Shown here: in pieces, positions 7,815 through 16,225 of the stretch
How positions within the stretch are numbered: position 1 is the first letter of the stretch
Layout: the number at the start of each line of letters is the position of its first letter
Assembly: GCF_008638345.1 (NCBI RefSeq)
Contig: NZ_VTVA01000015.1
Coordinates: 1-64,000 of the forward strand
Origin: Pseudomonas saliphila
Lineage (GTDB): Bacteria > Pseudomonadota > Gammaproteobacteria > Pseudomonadales > Pseudomonadaceae
Direction of reading: 5' to 3'
DNA length: 64,000 bases
The notes under the pieces: model-generated
Told to the model about the DNA's origin: nothing
The model's database searches: none
What the model saw: the letters and a program-made list of their open reading frames with translations, nothing else
Position numbers and translations under genes: made by a program

Positions 7815-9026
7815 TCAGTTAACCAGTTGATTGAGTTCGAAGATTGGCAGAAGGATGGCCAGCACAATTATCAGTACCACGCCGCCCATCGCCAGAATCA
7901 GCAGGGGTTCGAAAACGCCCATCACGATTGCTATACGCGCCTCCAATTCGCGTTCCTGTGTTTCGGCAGCCCGTTCCAGCATCTGGTCCAGCGTGCCGCT
8001 GCTTTCGCCACTCTTGATCAGGCTCAGCGTCATGGGTGGAAAGTATCCGCTGCGCTCAAGCGATGCGCCGACCCCGGCGCCCTCCCTCACCCGCTTTGCC
8101 GCATCACTGACGGCGTCGCGCATCGGTACATTGGAGATCACGCTGGCACTCATATTCAAGGCTTCGAGCAACGGCACGCCGCTGCCGGCCAGGATGTTCA
8201 GAGTCCGGGCGAAACGGGCTGTGTTCAAGCCACGGATCAGCCGCCCGAGCAAAGGCGTGCGGAGCAACCACGCATGCCAGCGATACAATGCCTTGGGCCG
8301 TTTGAGCACTTCCTTGGCGGCAAAATACGCCGCCACCATGCCACCCGCCATCAACAGGCCCCAATTGCGCAGGGCATCGCTCGTGGCAATCAGCGCGCGG
8401 GTCAGCCAAGGCAATTGTTGATTCATACCGGTGAATACCTGGACGACTTCAGGCACTACATAGGTCAGTAACGCAACGGTTACCAACAAGGCAACTACTG
8501 TGAGTACCCCAGGATAAAACATTGCCAGCTGTATCTTCTGGCGCATTGCATTCTGGGCTTCAACATTGTCTGCCAGGCGTTCGAGTACCAGATCAAGGCG
8601 GCCAGCCGATTCGCCGGCAGCAATGGTGGTTCGATAAATGGAGGGGAAAACCGACGGGAACTCACTCAAGGCGTGCGCCAATGGCAACCCTTCCATAACC
8701 CGGGTGCGCACCGCGGACAATGTCGACTTGACCTTGGGCGTCTCGCTTTGCCGGGCCACAGTGCCTAGTACTTCTTCAATCGGCATACCGGCGCGAGCCA
8801 GCGTAGCCATCTGACGCGTTGCAAGCGCCAGCTCCAGCGGTTTCACGCGCGGCTGGAATACCGGCATGCGCAGCGCGGCGTGACGTTCAGCGACCTGATG
8901 CACCGACATCGGCATAAGGCCCTGATCACGCAACCGGCCGCGCACCTGGCGACTTGAATCGCCCTCTTCCACCCCTTTACGGGTTTTGCCCGCCTGATCC
9001 AGCGCGACGTATTCGAATGCAGGCAT
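7815..9026 (-). CDS. gspF: Type II secretion platform protein GspF
   Basis: GspF is the polytopic core of the inner-membrane platform. The 403-residue product opens with MPAFEYVALDQAGKTRKG, the canonical start. It has two homologous cytoplasmic helical domains (about residues 70-170 and 270-370, each with the GxPxxxAL and GExSGxLxxxLxxxA patterns) separated by membrane helices near 170-190, 220-240 and 375-395. It follows gspE after two bases. Confidence 0.96.
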   Translation of the reverse strand: MPAFEYVALDQAGKTRKGVEEGDSSRQVRGRLRDQGLMPMSVHQVAERHAALRMPVFQPRVKPLELALATRQMATLARAGMPIEEVLGTVARQSETPKVKSTLSAVRTRVMEGLPLAHALSEFPSVFPSIYRTTIAAGESAGRLDLVLERLADNVEAQNAMRQKIQLAMFYPGVLTVVALLVTVALLTYVVPEVVQVFTGMNQQLPWLTRALIATSDALRNWGLLMAGGMVAAYFAAKEVLKRPKALYRWHAWLLRTPLLGRLIRGLNTARFARTLNILAGSGVPLLEALNMSASVISNVPMRDAVSDAAKRVREGAGVGASLERSGYFPPMTLSLIKSGESSGTLDQMLERAAETQERELEARIAIVMGVFEPLLILAMGGVVLIIVLAILLPIFELNQLVN

Positions 9027-9028
9027 GG

Positions 9029-10537
9029 TCAGTCCTCCCTGGTGACGCGGAGCACTTCTTCCAGCGTGGTATCACCCATGAGCACGCGGCGCAGGCCATC
9101 CTGGCGGATCCCCAGTTGCTCGATGCGTGCATGCTTGACCATCGCCTGTTCGCTGGCACCGTCATGGATCAGACCACGCAGCGTATCGTCGATCTCGATC
9201 AGTTCGTAGATACCGGTTCGTCCCTTGTAACCGCTTTGATTACAGGCACCGCACGCACCCGGGCGATATAGCGTGGGCGGGTTGGCCGGGTCAACGTTCA
9301 TTAATTTGCATTCGCTTGCCGTAGCAATATGCGGTGTGCGGCAGGTTGGGCAAAGCGTGCGTACCAGGCGCTGGGCGAGTACGCCGTTGAGCGTTGATGA
9401 CAGCAGAAAGGGTTCGATGCCCATGTCCCGCAGACGGGTGATCGCGCCCACCGCGGTATTGGTGTGCAGGGTGGAAAACACCAGGTGACCGGTCAGACTG
9501 GCCTGAATAGCGATCTGTACGGTTTCGATATCACGGATCTCACCGACCATCACCACATCAGGATCCTGACGCAGGATCGCGCGCAGACCGCGGGCGAAGG
9601 TCATGTCCACCTTGGTGTTGATCTGGGTCTGGCCAATGCCGTCCAGGTAGTATTCGATTGGATCTTCGACCGTCAGAATATTGCGGGTGCGGTCGTTAAG
9701 GCGCATTAACGCGGAATACAATGTAGTGGTCTTACCCGAGCCGGTCGGCCCTGTTACCAGCACAATGCCGTGGGGCTTGTTGACCACGCGCTCCATCGCC
9801 TCGTAATGCTGTTCACACATTCCCAGATGACGCAGTTCGAGACGTCCGGCCTGCTTGTCCAGCAGACGCAGCACCACCCGCTCGCCGTGCCCGGAAGGCA
9901 GAGTGGAAACCCGCACGTCCACCGCCCGGCCGACCAGTCGCAGGCCGATCCGTCCGTCCTGCGGCAGGCGTTTCTCGGCGATATCCAGCTTCGCCATGAC
10001 CTTGATTCGCGACACGATAACCGGCGCCAGCGCCCGCGGGGGCTCTAACACCTCGCGGAGAACGCCGTCGACACGCAGGCGAATCGACAGGCGATTTTCA
10101 AAGGGTTCGATATGGATGTCCGACGCATTTTCCTTGACCGCCTCGGACAGCAAGGCATTGATCAGGCGAATAATCGGCGCTTCGTCCTGGGACTCGAGCA
10201 GATCCTCAGGCTCCGCCAACGACTGAGCGACGGACATCAGATCACCGTCATCCAGACCTTCGACCAGTTGCATGGCATCATTCGCTGAGCGCTCGTAGCG
10301 ATCACGCAAGCGGGCGGCAAAGGCATCGTCGTCGAGCATCAAGGGGCGCAACGGGTGTCCCGAGCGGCGGCGCAGCTCCAGCAGTGCCTGCGGATCACAG
10401 TCCGAACGCACGAATACATCAAGCAGGCCATCCTGGAGGTGGCCGGTCAGCACCCCGAAACGTCGGGCAAAGCGATACCCGGTTTCGGCCTGTTGGCCCG
10501 AATCGACAAGGGTTTCGCTGATTTCGCTTTCGCTCAT
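9029..10537 (-). CDS. gspE: Type II secretion ATPase GspE
   Basis: GspE is the cytoplasmic hexameric ATPase that powers pseudopilus assembly. The product is 502 residues. An N-terminal GspL-binding domain covers about 1-110. The Walker A motif GPTGSGKT is at 263-270, the Asp box and Walker B region ([14 protein letters not shown]) at 323-336, and the His box '[11 protein letters not shown]' at 350-360. A four-cysteine zinc site lies at C396, C399, C429 and C432, as in true GspE. It is followed after two bases by gspF. Confidence 0.97.
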   Translation of the reverse strand: MSESEISETLVDSGQQAETGYRFARRFGVLTGHLQDGLLDVFVRSDCDPQALLELRRRSGHPLRPLMLDDDAFAARLRDRYERSANDAMQLVEGLDDGDLMSVAQSLAEPEDLLESQDEAPIIRLINALLSEAVKENASDIHIEPFENRLSIRLRVDGVLREVLEPPRALAPVIVSRIKVMAKLDIAEKRLPQDGRIGLRLVGRAVDVRVSTLPSGHGERVVLRLLDKQAGRLELRHLGMCEQHYEAMERVVNKPHGIVLVTGPTGSGKTTTLYSALMRLNDRTRNILTVEDPIEYYLDGIGQTQINTKVDMTFARGLRAILRQDPDVVMVGEIRDIETVQIAIQASLTGHLVFSTLHTNTAVGAITRLRDMGIEPFLLSSTLNGVLAQRLVRTLCPTCRTPHIATASECKLMNVDPANPPTLYRPGACGACNQSGYKGRTGIYELIEIDDTLRGLIHDGASEQAMVKHARIEQLGIRQDGLRRVLMGDTTLEEVLRVTRED

Positions 10538-10547
10538 GTCAGCCGCC

Positions 10548-12587
10548 TCAGTTCGCTGTCGGAGGAGCAGGAATGGCAGTCTTCACCGGCACGCCGCCTT
10601 GCACTGCATTCTCGAAAGGTGGTGGCAGACTCAGCAGGTAATTCCAGTCTGGCAACACCGGCATGCTGTCGCTTGGCAGGATCCGATCGCGGCGATCCTG
10701 TTCCTTCAGTTGCTGGTCACGAATATAGGTATATTTCGAGTGCGTCACGCTTTCGGCCACCGCCGTATCGCGGATGATTACGGGGCGCAGGAAGACCATC
10801 AGATTACGCTTTTCCAGACGTCCTGTGTCATACCGGAATAACCGACCCAGACCCGGAATATCGCCCAACCCCGGAACCTTGTCGCGGGTCTCAACCATCT
10901 GGTCGTCAATCAACCCGCCGAGAACAATGAGCTCGTTATCGTCGACCATTACGGTGGTTGTCAGGCTGCGCTTGTTGGTAATGATGTCGGCTGCGCCGCT
11001 TGCGCCCTGCGCAATCTGCGACACCTCCTGAGCAATTTCCAGACGGACCGCATTGCCCTCGTTGATCTGTGGCCTGATCTTCAGCTTGATACCCACATCC
11101 TGCCGCTCGATGGTATCGAACGCCTGACCTGAATCTTCTACCGAACGCCCGACGATAAAGGGCACGTTCTGACCGACGACGATCTCTGCTTCCTCGTTAT
11201 CCAGAGTCAACAGACTGGGTGTGGACAGAATATTGCTCGAACTGTCGCCCTGCAACGCATTAACCAACATGGCAATTTGAGTGCTGCCGATATTGCCCGC
11301 AGCACCGAAGGTTGCCCCATCCGCCAGCGAAGGCGGCGTGGTGACATCACCCTCGAGAAAATTGTTCACCCCTGCCGCAAGGTTGACGATGCCGCGGCCG
11401 CCGCGATTGAAATTGATGATACCGACGCCGCCGCTGTCATTGCCAATCCCCCACTGCACGCCCAGCTCCTTGGCGCGATCGTAGGAGACTTCGGCAATCA
11501 CCGCTTCAACAAGAACCTGGGCACGGCGGATGTCCAGCTGGGTAATGATCCCCGACAAATCACGGGTCAGCTCCGCGGGACCGAATATCACCACCGAGTT
11601 GGTGCTTTCGTGTGCCTGAATACGGACTTTGGATTCATCCATGCTGCTCATGCCACCGGTAGCGCCATCTTCACTGGTTTGCACGTTATTCCGGTCACGC
11701 CCTTCAGCAATGCCCCGCAGCAGCTCAGCCACATCTTCGGCCTTGGCGTAGCGCAAATAATGCACCTGACTATTGCCGCTGTCGCCCGGCACATCCATCT
11801 GATAGACCATTTTGCGCAGCGAGGCTCGACGCGCCGCTTCCCCCCGCAAAATAATGGTATTGGTACGTTCGTCGGCAATGATTCGAGTGCGTTTGTTGAA
11901 CTCGTCGCCGCTGTTGTCGCCCTCAAGACCCTGCACCATCCGCATGATGTCGGCTGCCGTTGCATGCTCCAGAGCAATGATTTCAAAATCATCCATCGAC
12001 TCACGATCAATCCGATGGATCAGCCCTTCGATGCGTCGTACGTTGGCGGCGGTGTCGGCAATGACCAATGTATTGGATTCTGCCGCTGCGGCGAGATGGC
12101 CCCCTTTGGGAACCAGAGGACGCAGGATCCGGACCAGCTGCCCGGCATTGATGTGCTTGACGCTGATGACGTGGGTAATGACTTCGTCGCCGCGGCTATT
12201 CTCGTTCAGCCCTGCAACCTCGTTTTCCTTGGCCTGCACCTCGGGCACAATGCGCACTACTCCTTCCGACCCCTCTACCGCAGCGAAGCCGTAAGATTTG
12301 AGTACGCCGAGGAACAAATCATACAGTTCACCCCGGCGAACCGGCTTGCCCGACACCACATTTACCTGGCCACGCACGCGTGGATCGACAATGAAATTGA
12401 TACCGGTTTCCAGGCTCACTATCTCTATCAAGCCATTGATATCCGCGTCCCGCAGATTCAATACCAGCTCTTCATCGGGATTTCCCACCGGACTATCCGG
12501 TGACTGTGCCGCAATGGAAGAAGCCAGCAAACTCAGACTCAATGCCACGGGAAGGGTATAACGGTTAAATGAGAACAACGTCGGCAT
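10548..12587 (-). CDS. gspD: Type II secretion outer-membrane secretin GspD
   Basis: GspD forms the outer-membrane channel. The 679-residue product has a signal peptide (cleavage near SIAAQ), an N0 domain with '[27 protein letters not shown]' (about 43-70), repeated N1-N3 domains, and the secretin core with 'VPFIVG' and the highly conserved '[15 protein letters not shown]' stretch. The asparagine/serine-rich insert in N3 ('[12 protein letters not shown]') is usual. The gene follows gspC after six bases. No pilotin gene of known family is adjacent. Confidence 0.97.
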   Translation of the reverse strand: MPTLFSFNRYTLPVALSLSLLASSIAAQSPDSPVGNPDEELVLNLRDADINGLIEIVSLETGINFIVDPRVRGQVNVVSGKPVRRGELYDLFLGVLKSYGFAAVEGSEGVVRIVPEVQAKENEVAGLNENSRGDEVITHVISVKHINAGQLVRILRPLVPKGGHLAAAAESNTLVIADTAANVRRIEGLIHRIDRESMDDFEIIALEHATAADIMRMVQGLEGDNSGDEFNKRTRIIADERTNTIILRGEAARRASLRKMVYQMDVPGDSGNSQVHYLRYAKAEDVAELLRGIAEGRDRNNVQTSEDGATGGMSSMDESKVRIQAHESTNSVVIFGPAELTRDLSGIITQLDIRRAQVLVEAVIAEVSYDRAKELGVQWGIGNDSGGVGIINFNRGGRGIVNLAAGVNNFLEGDVTTPPSLADGATFGAAGNIGSTQIAMLVNALQGDSSSNILSTPSLLTLDNEEAEIVVGQNVPFIVGRSVEDSGQAFDTIERQDVGIKLKIRPQINEGNAVRLEIAQEVSQIAQGASGAADIITNKRSLTTTVMVDDNELIVLGGLIDDQMVETRDKVPGLGDIPGLGRLFRYDTGRLEKRNLMVFLRPVIIRDTAVAESVTHSKYTYIRDQQLKEQDRRDRILPSDSMPVLPDWNYLLSLPPPFENAVQGGVPVKTAIPAPPTAN

Positions 12588-12593
12588 CGTGTC

Positions 12594-13454
12594 TTAATCC
12601 ATCGTTATAGTAATTTCGGTCGGCTGGCCATCACGCTCCAATGAAACCGATACGGAGCTAGAGCCGCCAAGCTCTTTGAGTATGTCGCGATAATCCTGTA
12701 TTTCCGAAACCGAGGTGCCTTCCACTGCGAGGATTACGTCACCAGGCTGCAGCCCTGCCGCCTCGAATTCAGCAGCCTGACGCCCCGGATTGACCTCCAG
12801 ACCATACATTTCACCATCCTGCATGACCGGACTTGCGCTGATCACTTCCAGAAACCGTTGGGGATCGTTCGCCCAGGCCTCTCGATCAATGGTGGCCACC
12901 CCCCCATCGGGTGTCAGGGTCGCATTAGTCGCATCAGGGCTCGCCCGTGGCGGCGCTTTCTTTCCGCCAGCGGTGGTCGATTCGCGTTTCAGCCGAAGTG
13001 TTTCAAGTTTGCCATCGCGGGCAAGAATGACTCTGTCTGACAAAATCTGGTCAAGCCGCACGTTGCCAGGCAAGGAGGCACCGACTCGGTAAAGTTTTTC
13101 AGGCTGACCCTGCGGAGAGAGGATTGCCGAGCTACGCGCTGGATCGCGATCTGACAGTACGCCCTTGAGCACCCAGCTCAAGGTGGTATCAGGTGCGTTA
13201 ACCACCGCGGCGCTACCATTTTTGGACGCGCCGAATATCGAGAGCGCCGCCAGCTCGCGGAAGCCACCCGAAGATCCGTTCGAAGAGATGGCCGGCATTG
13301 ACTGGGTCGAGGCAGCTTCGGCGACCGGCAGAATGCTCGACGGCTCGATCAGGGCCCAACTGAGGCGACCCAGCACTACTGCTGTTATCGCGACCAAAAT
13401 GAAGGTGGCGATTCTCAGAGCAGGGTCTAAAGTTAAACGGGCGACCAAGGGCAT
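12594..13454 (-). CDS. gspC: Type II secretion protein GspC with PDZ domain
   Basis: GspC connects the inner-membrane platform to the secretin and helps choose substrates. The product is 286 residues: one membrane helix (about 15-34), a homology-region domain ('LSWVLKGVLSDRDPARSSAIL...YRVGASLPGNVRLDQILSDRVIL', about 90-150) and a C-terminal PDZ domain (about 205-285, 'GLQPGDVILAVEGTSVSE'). It is the first gene of the operon, so the promoter must lie in the gap up to 14072. Confidence 0.93.
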   Translation of the reverse strand: MPLVARLTLDPALRIATFILVAITAVVLGRLSWALIEPSSILPVAEAASTQSMPAISSNGSSGGFRELAALSIFGASKNGSAAVVNAPDTTLSWVLKGVLSDRDPARSSAILSPQGQPEKLYRVGASLPGNVRLDQILSDRVILARDGKLETLRLKRESTTAGGKKAPPRASPDATNATLTPDGGVATIDREAWANDPQRFLEVISASPVMQDGEMYGLEVNPGRQAAEFEAAGLQPGDVILAVEGTSVSEIQDYRDILKELGGSSSVSVSLERDGQPTEITITMD

Positions 13455-14072
13455 GCTCTCTCCGAAGGCAAGGAAGGCTCCGATCCGGAAGCCATGATCA
13501 GATGCTTACACATTACTGACTTTTCTTTGCAAAAATATTGTTATAAGCCAGCGCCGGCTCGTAATGCTCTGGATTGTCACGAATTTGTTATACCCCAGCA
13601 ACCCCCCCTGAATGGGTGAAAACGCCGTTCAAAGTCCACAAGCCCAGCGGCTTGCCGGTTCGATATAGCCTCAATCACCCATCGGGGTGTTAGACCCCGT
13701 ATACGAAACTGTGAGCAGCTTCACTTCCAGCTTGATCGCGTGCAAATAACTGTAATCAACATAGCGGCCTTTCCCGGATTCTAACGCCAGCAGGATAGGC
13801 TAAAACGCGCCAGCAGCCTGTGGTCAGCACAACTGCTTAGCCTGTGCTGGCGCCTGAAACCTACAGGGCAATTATGACAGTAAAGTTTCACCGTTAGTGC
13901 GACCGTCCCAAGATAGGCACTATTACTCAGACACTCTCTGCAAGATCGGCTCTTTTTGAGCTGGCTCAATAGCATTGCCTTCCTACAATCCAGCGTCTTT
14001 ACTCCATACAGCCGAGCCACCCTGCCTGCGGGCCCGTAATAACAACAACGGCTCTGCGTTTGGAGAAAAACA
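13455..14072. other. Divergent intergenic region, gsp operon / hydrolase
   Basis: This 618-base gap lies between two divergent genes and must hold both promoters. I see short dyads (GGGGT with ACCCC near 13683-13697; CAGCACA with TGTGCTG near 13826-13849) but no operator I can name. A GGAGAAAAA run just before 14073 is the hydrolase ribosome-binding site. No coding frame of protein-like composition is visible. Confidence 0.5.
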
Positions 14073-15551
14073 ATGAATACGATGAACTCGTTGAAAAAAG
14101 GAGTAGTCGCCGGTTTTTCCTTTAGCATCATTCTGATTTCGGGCTGTCTCGACGGCAGCAGCAGTAGCAACGACGTGCAGGCGCCTGCGCCCGCTCCAGA
14201 ACCCGAACGCGAGCAACAGGTCCGTATTGACGAAGGCTTCTTCGTTGTGGATGAAGCCTCCCTACCCTTCGAAGCCCTGCCCTCCTTTTCAAACACAGAC
14301 CGCTGGTGGGGCGTCCATCAGGGCGCTGGCTACCGAGTCGAGGTGCCTGATAACTGGAACGGCATGCTGGTGATGTGGACGCACGGATTTCGCGGCGAAG
14401 GCCCGGAGCTGACCGTAGACAGTCCGCCGATTCGCACCTATCTGCTGGAAGAAGGCTACGCCTGGGCCGCCTCCAGCTACAGCGCCAACTATTACGATGT
14501 GCGTGCCGGAGTCGAAGACACCAATGCGCTGGCACTGGCGTTCAACAGCATCGCAGAGCAGAACGGGCGCGCCTTGCCGGCGCCGAGCAAGTATTACATC
14601 ACCGGAGTATCCATGGGCGGCCATGTTGCCGGCGCCGCCGTCGAGCGCGAGACGCTGGCGACGGCGAACAACGTGGTGGAATACGCCGGGGCCGCTCCGA
14701 TGTGTGGCGTGATGGGCGACACCGCCCTGTTCGACTACTTCACGGCCTATGGGCTGGCGCTGTTCGAGGTGGCGGGCGTCGGCGCTACGCAGTTCCCGGT
14801 TTCGCCGGAAGAAGCGGAAGAGAAGCTGGCGATTGCAAAGCAGGAACTCTGGTTCGATTACGACACCAACCCCACCCCATTAGGTCTGACCAGCCAGGGC
14901 GAGGTGTTCTTCCAGGTATTGAAGAACCTGTCCGGGGGTGAACGTCCGATCTATCCACTGTCCTTCGGTGGTTTTCAGGACCTGTTGCAGGGCTTTCTCG
15001 GCACAGACGGCACCATCACCGGTATCACCGCAGAACGCGCCGTCGACACCACCGATATCACCTACCGCTTCGAGAGCGACCCGGGAGAGCCGCTAACCCC
15101 GGCCGAGCAAAACTTCAATGCAACCATCGCGCAGGCTGAAGCGGTGCCCGGTGCCAACGCGCAACGGGACGACGGACTTCGCTGGATTCCTGCAATCAAT
15201 GGTGAGTTCGATGTCCCGGTCGTGACCATACACACGCTGGGCGATCTGTTCGTACCGATTAGCATGCAGCAGATTTACCGTCAACGTGCCGAGGCTGCGG
15301 GAAGTGGTGATCTGCTGGTACAGCGCGCGGTCAGAGCACCGGGACACTGTGATTTTTCGATAGAGGAGTTCACTGAAACCTTCGATGCGATGATCCAGTG
15401 GGAACAACGAGGCATCGTCCCAGCAGGTGACGACCTGCTGGATCCAGTCGCACTAGCCGATCCACAGTTCGGTTGTGAGTTCACGCGCGACGGCTTCCCT
15501 GAGGAGCTCACACGCGAGCCCATACGCCAGTTGATAGGAGACTGCGACTGA
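14073..15551 (+). CDS. Exported lipoprotein alpha/beta hydrolase (esterase-like)
   Basis: The product is 492 residues. The lipoprotein signal peptide ends at lipobox LISGC (cysteine 25). A serine/proline/glutamate-rich linker follows (about 28-50), then an alpha/beta-hydrolase domain with an HGF oxyanion segment (104-106), nucleophile elbow GVSMGG with Ser180, probable acid Asp391 (GDLF) and His425 (PGHCDF). The C-terminal tail has several cysteines. Residue +3 after the lipid cysteine is Asp, but +2 is Leu, so outer-membrane or surface sorting is likely. It is divergent from the gsp operon, and the context suggests a type II secretion client. The substrate is unknown; esterase or depolymerase are options. 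Confidence 0.75.
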   Translation: MNTMNSLKKGVVAGFSFSIILISGCLDGSSSSNDVQAPAPAPEPEREQQVRIDEGFFVVDEASLPFEALPSFSNTDRWWGVHQGAGYRVEVPDNWNGMLVMWTHGFRGEGPELTVDSPPIRTYLLEEGYAWAASSYSANYYDVRAGVEDTNALALAFNSIAEQNGRALPAPSKYYITGVSMGGHVAGAAVERETLATANNVVEYAGAAPMCGVMGDTALFDYFTAYGLALFEVAGVGATQFPVSPEEAEEKLAIAKQELWFDYDTNPTPLGLTSQGEVFFQVLKNLSGGERPIYPLSFGGFQDLLQGFLGTDGTITGITAERAVDTTDITYRFESDPGEPLTPAEQNFNATIAQAEAVPGANAQRDDGLRWIPAINGEFDVPVVTIHTLGDLFVPISMQQIYRQRAEAAGSGDLLVQRAVRAPGHCDFSIEEFTETFDAMIQWEQRGIVPAGDDLLDPVALADPQFGCEFTRDGFPEELTREPIRQLIGDCD

Positions 15552-15603
15552 ATGAAGTAGCCAGACCGATAGCGGGCAGACTGTTTAACTACATACCAGT
15601 TAT

Positions 15604-15870
15604 CTAACCCTGCCCGCTACCGACTGCCAGCTCGACCACCTTCTTCTTCACATTGGAAGGCCGCAGCGCCTGGACGTTGTCCTTGAGTAACTGGACCTCG
15701 GCCATCGGCAGATCCTTTTCCACCTGCTGCTGAACATCGGCCACTGCCGCCTTCGCCTTGCCCAGCATCAATCCGGCCATTTTCATCGCCGCCAGCGCAC
15801 GCTCGGGCCCCAATACCAGCAGAGCCACCACCGCCACCACTAGCCATTCCATTATTCCGCTATCGAACAT
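15604..15870 (-). CDS. tatB: TatB-family translocase subunit, extra copy
   Basis: The product is 88 residues: a short periplasmic start, one membrane helix (about 8-22, MEWLVVAVVALLVLGPE), the GPE hinge typical of TatB, an amphipathic helix and a charged tail. TatB works with TatC in recognising twin-arginine signal peptides. No tatC is present here, so this is not the main tat operon. It lies 15 bases after the TatA-like gene and probably belongs to a phoX-tatA-tatB transcription unit. TatA and TatB are hard to separate at this length; the hinge is my reason for B. Confidence 0.75.
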   Translation of the reverse strand: MFDSGIMEWLVVAVVALLVLGPERALAAMKMAGLMLGKAKAAVADVQQQVEKDLPMAEVQLLKDNVQALRPSNVKKKVVELAVGSGQG

Positions 15871-15885
15871 GGTTACGCACCTCGC

Positions 15886-16116
15886 TCAGACAGCGGAACG
15901 CTCAGCGCGAACTGTCGAGTGCTGAGTGTCCTGCGGTACAACCGTAGCGGCAAGTGATTCGCGGGGATCGTCGTCCTCTTTGACGGCCTTGCGAAAACCG
16001 CTTAGCGCACCACCCAGATCCCCGCCTATGCTGCGCAGGCGTTTAGTGCCAAACAGCAGCATTACGATGACCAGAACAATCAATAATGACCCAATACTGA
16101 TTCCGCCGATTCCCAT
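15886..16116 (-). CDS. tatA: TatA-family translocase subunit, extra copy
   Basis: The product is 76 residues, with a membrane helix near residues 8-22, the FGTKRLRSIGGDLG hinge and amphipathic helix ('GGALSGFRKAVKEDDD'), which are diagnostic of TatA. TatA builds the protein-conducting element of the twin-arginine pathway. It lies 109 bases downstream of the Tat-targeted PhoX gene on the same strand, with only a GC-rich hairpin (16190-16212) between. The pairing suggests dedicated export capacity for that phosphatase. Confidence 0.85.
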   Translation of the reverse strand: MGIGGISIGSLLIVLVIVMLLFGTKRLRSIGGDLGGALSGFRKAVKEDDDPRESLAATVVPQDTQHSTVRAERSAV

Positions 16117-16225
16117 GACATTCTCCAGACAATAATTATCTTGGCTTTATACGCTGCAACGACTCAAAGCGATTTGATCCACGTCAGATCCGGCGGCCGA
16201 CACGACCGCCGGGTGCCGACTGGTC

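Noticed and set aside
11277-12503. 408-codon frame antisense to gspD
   Set aside because: It mirrors the reading frame of a well-supported secretin, lacks a ribosome-binding site and resembles no protein family. Long antisense frames are common in GC-rich genes.
16190-16212. GC hairpin between phoX and tatA as a terminator
   Set aside because: The arms pair (CCGGCGG and CCGCCGG), but no T-tract follows and the downstream tat genes seem to depend on read-through.
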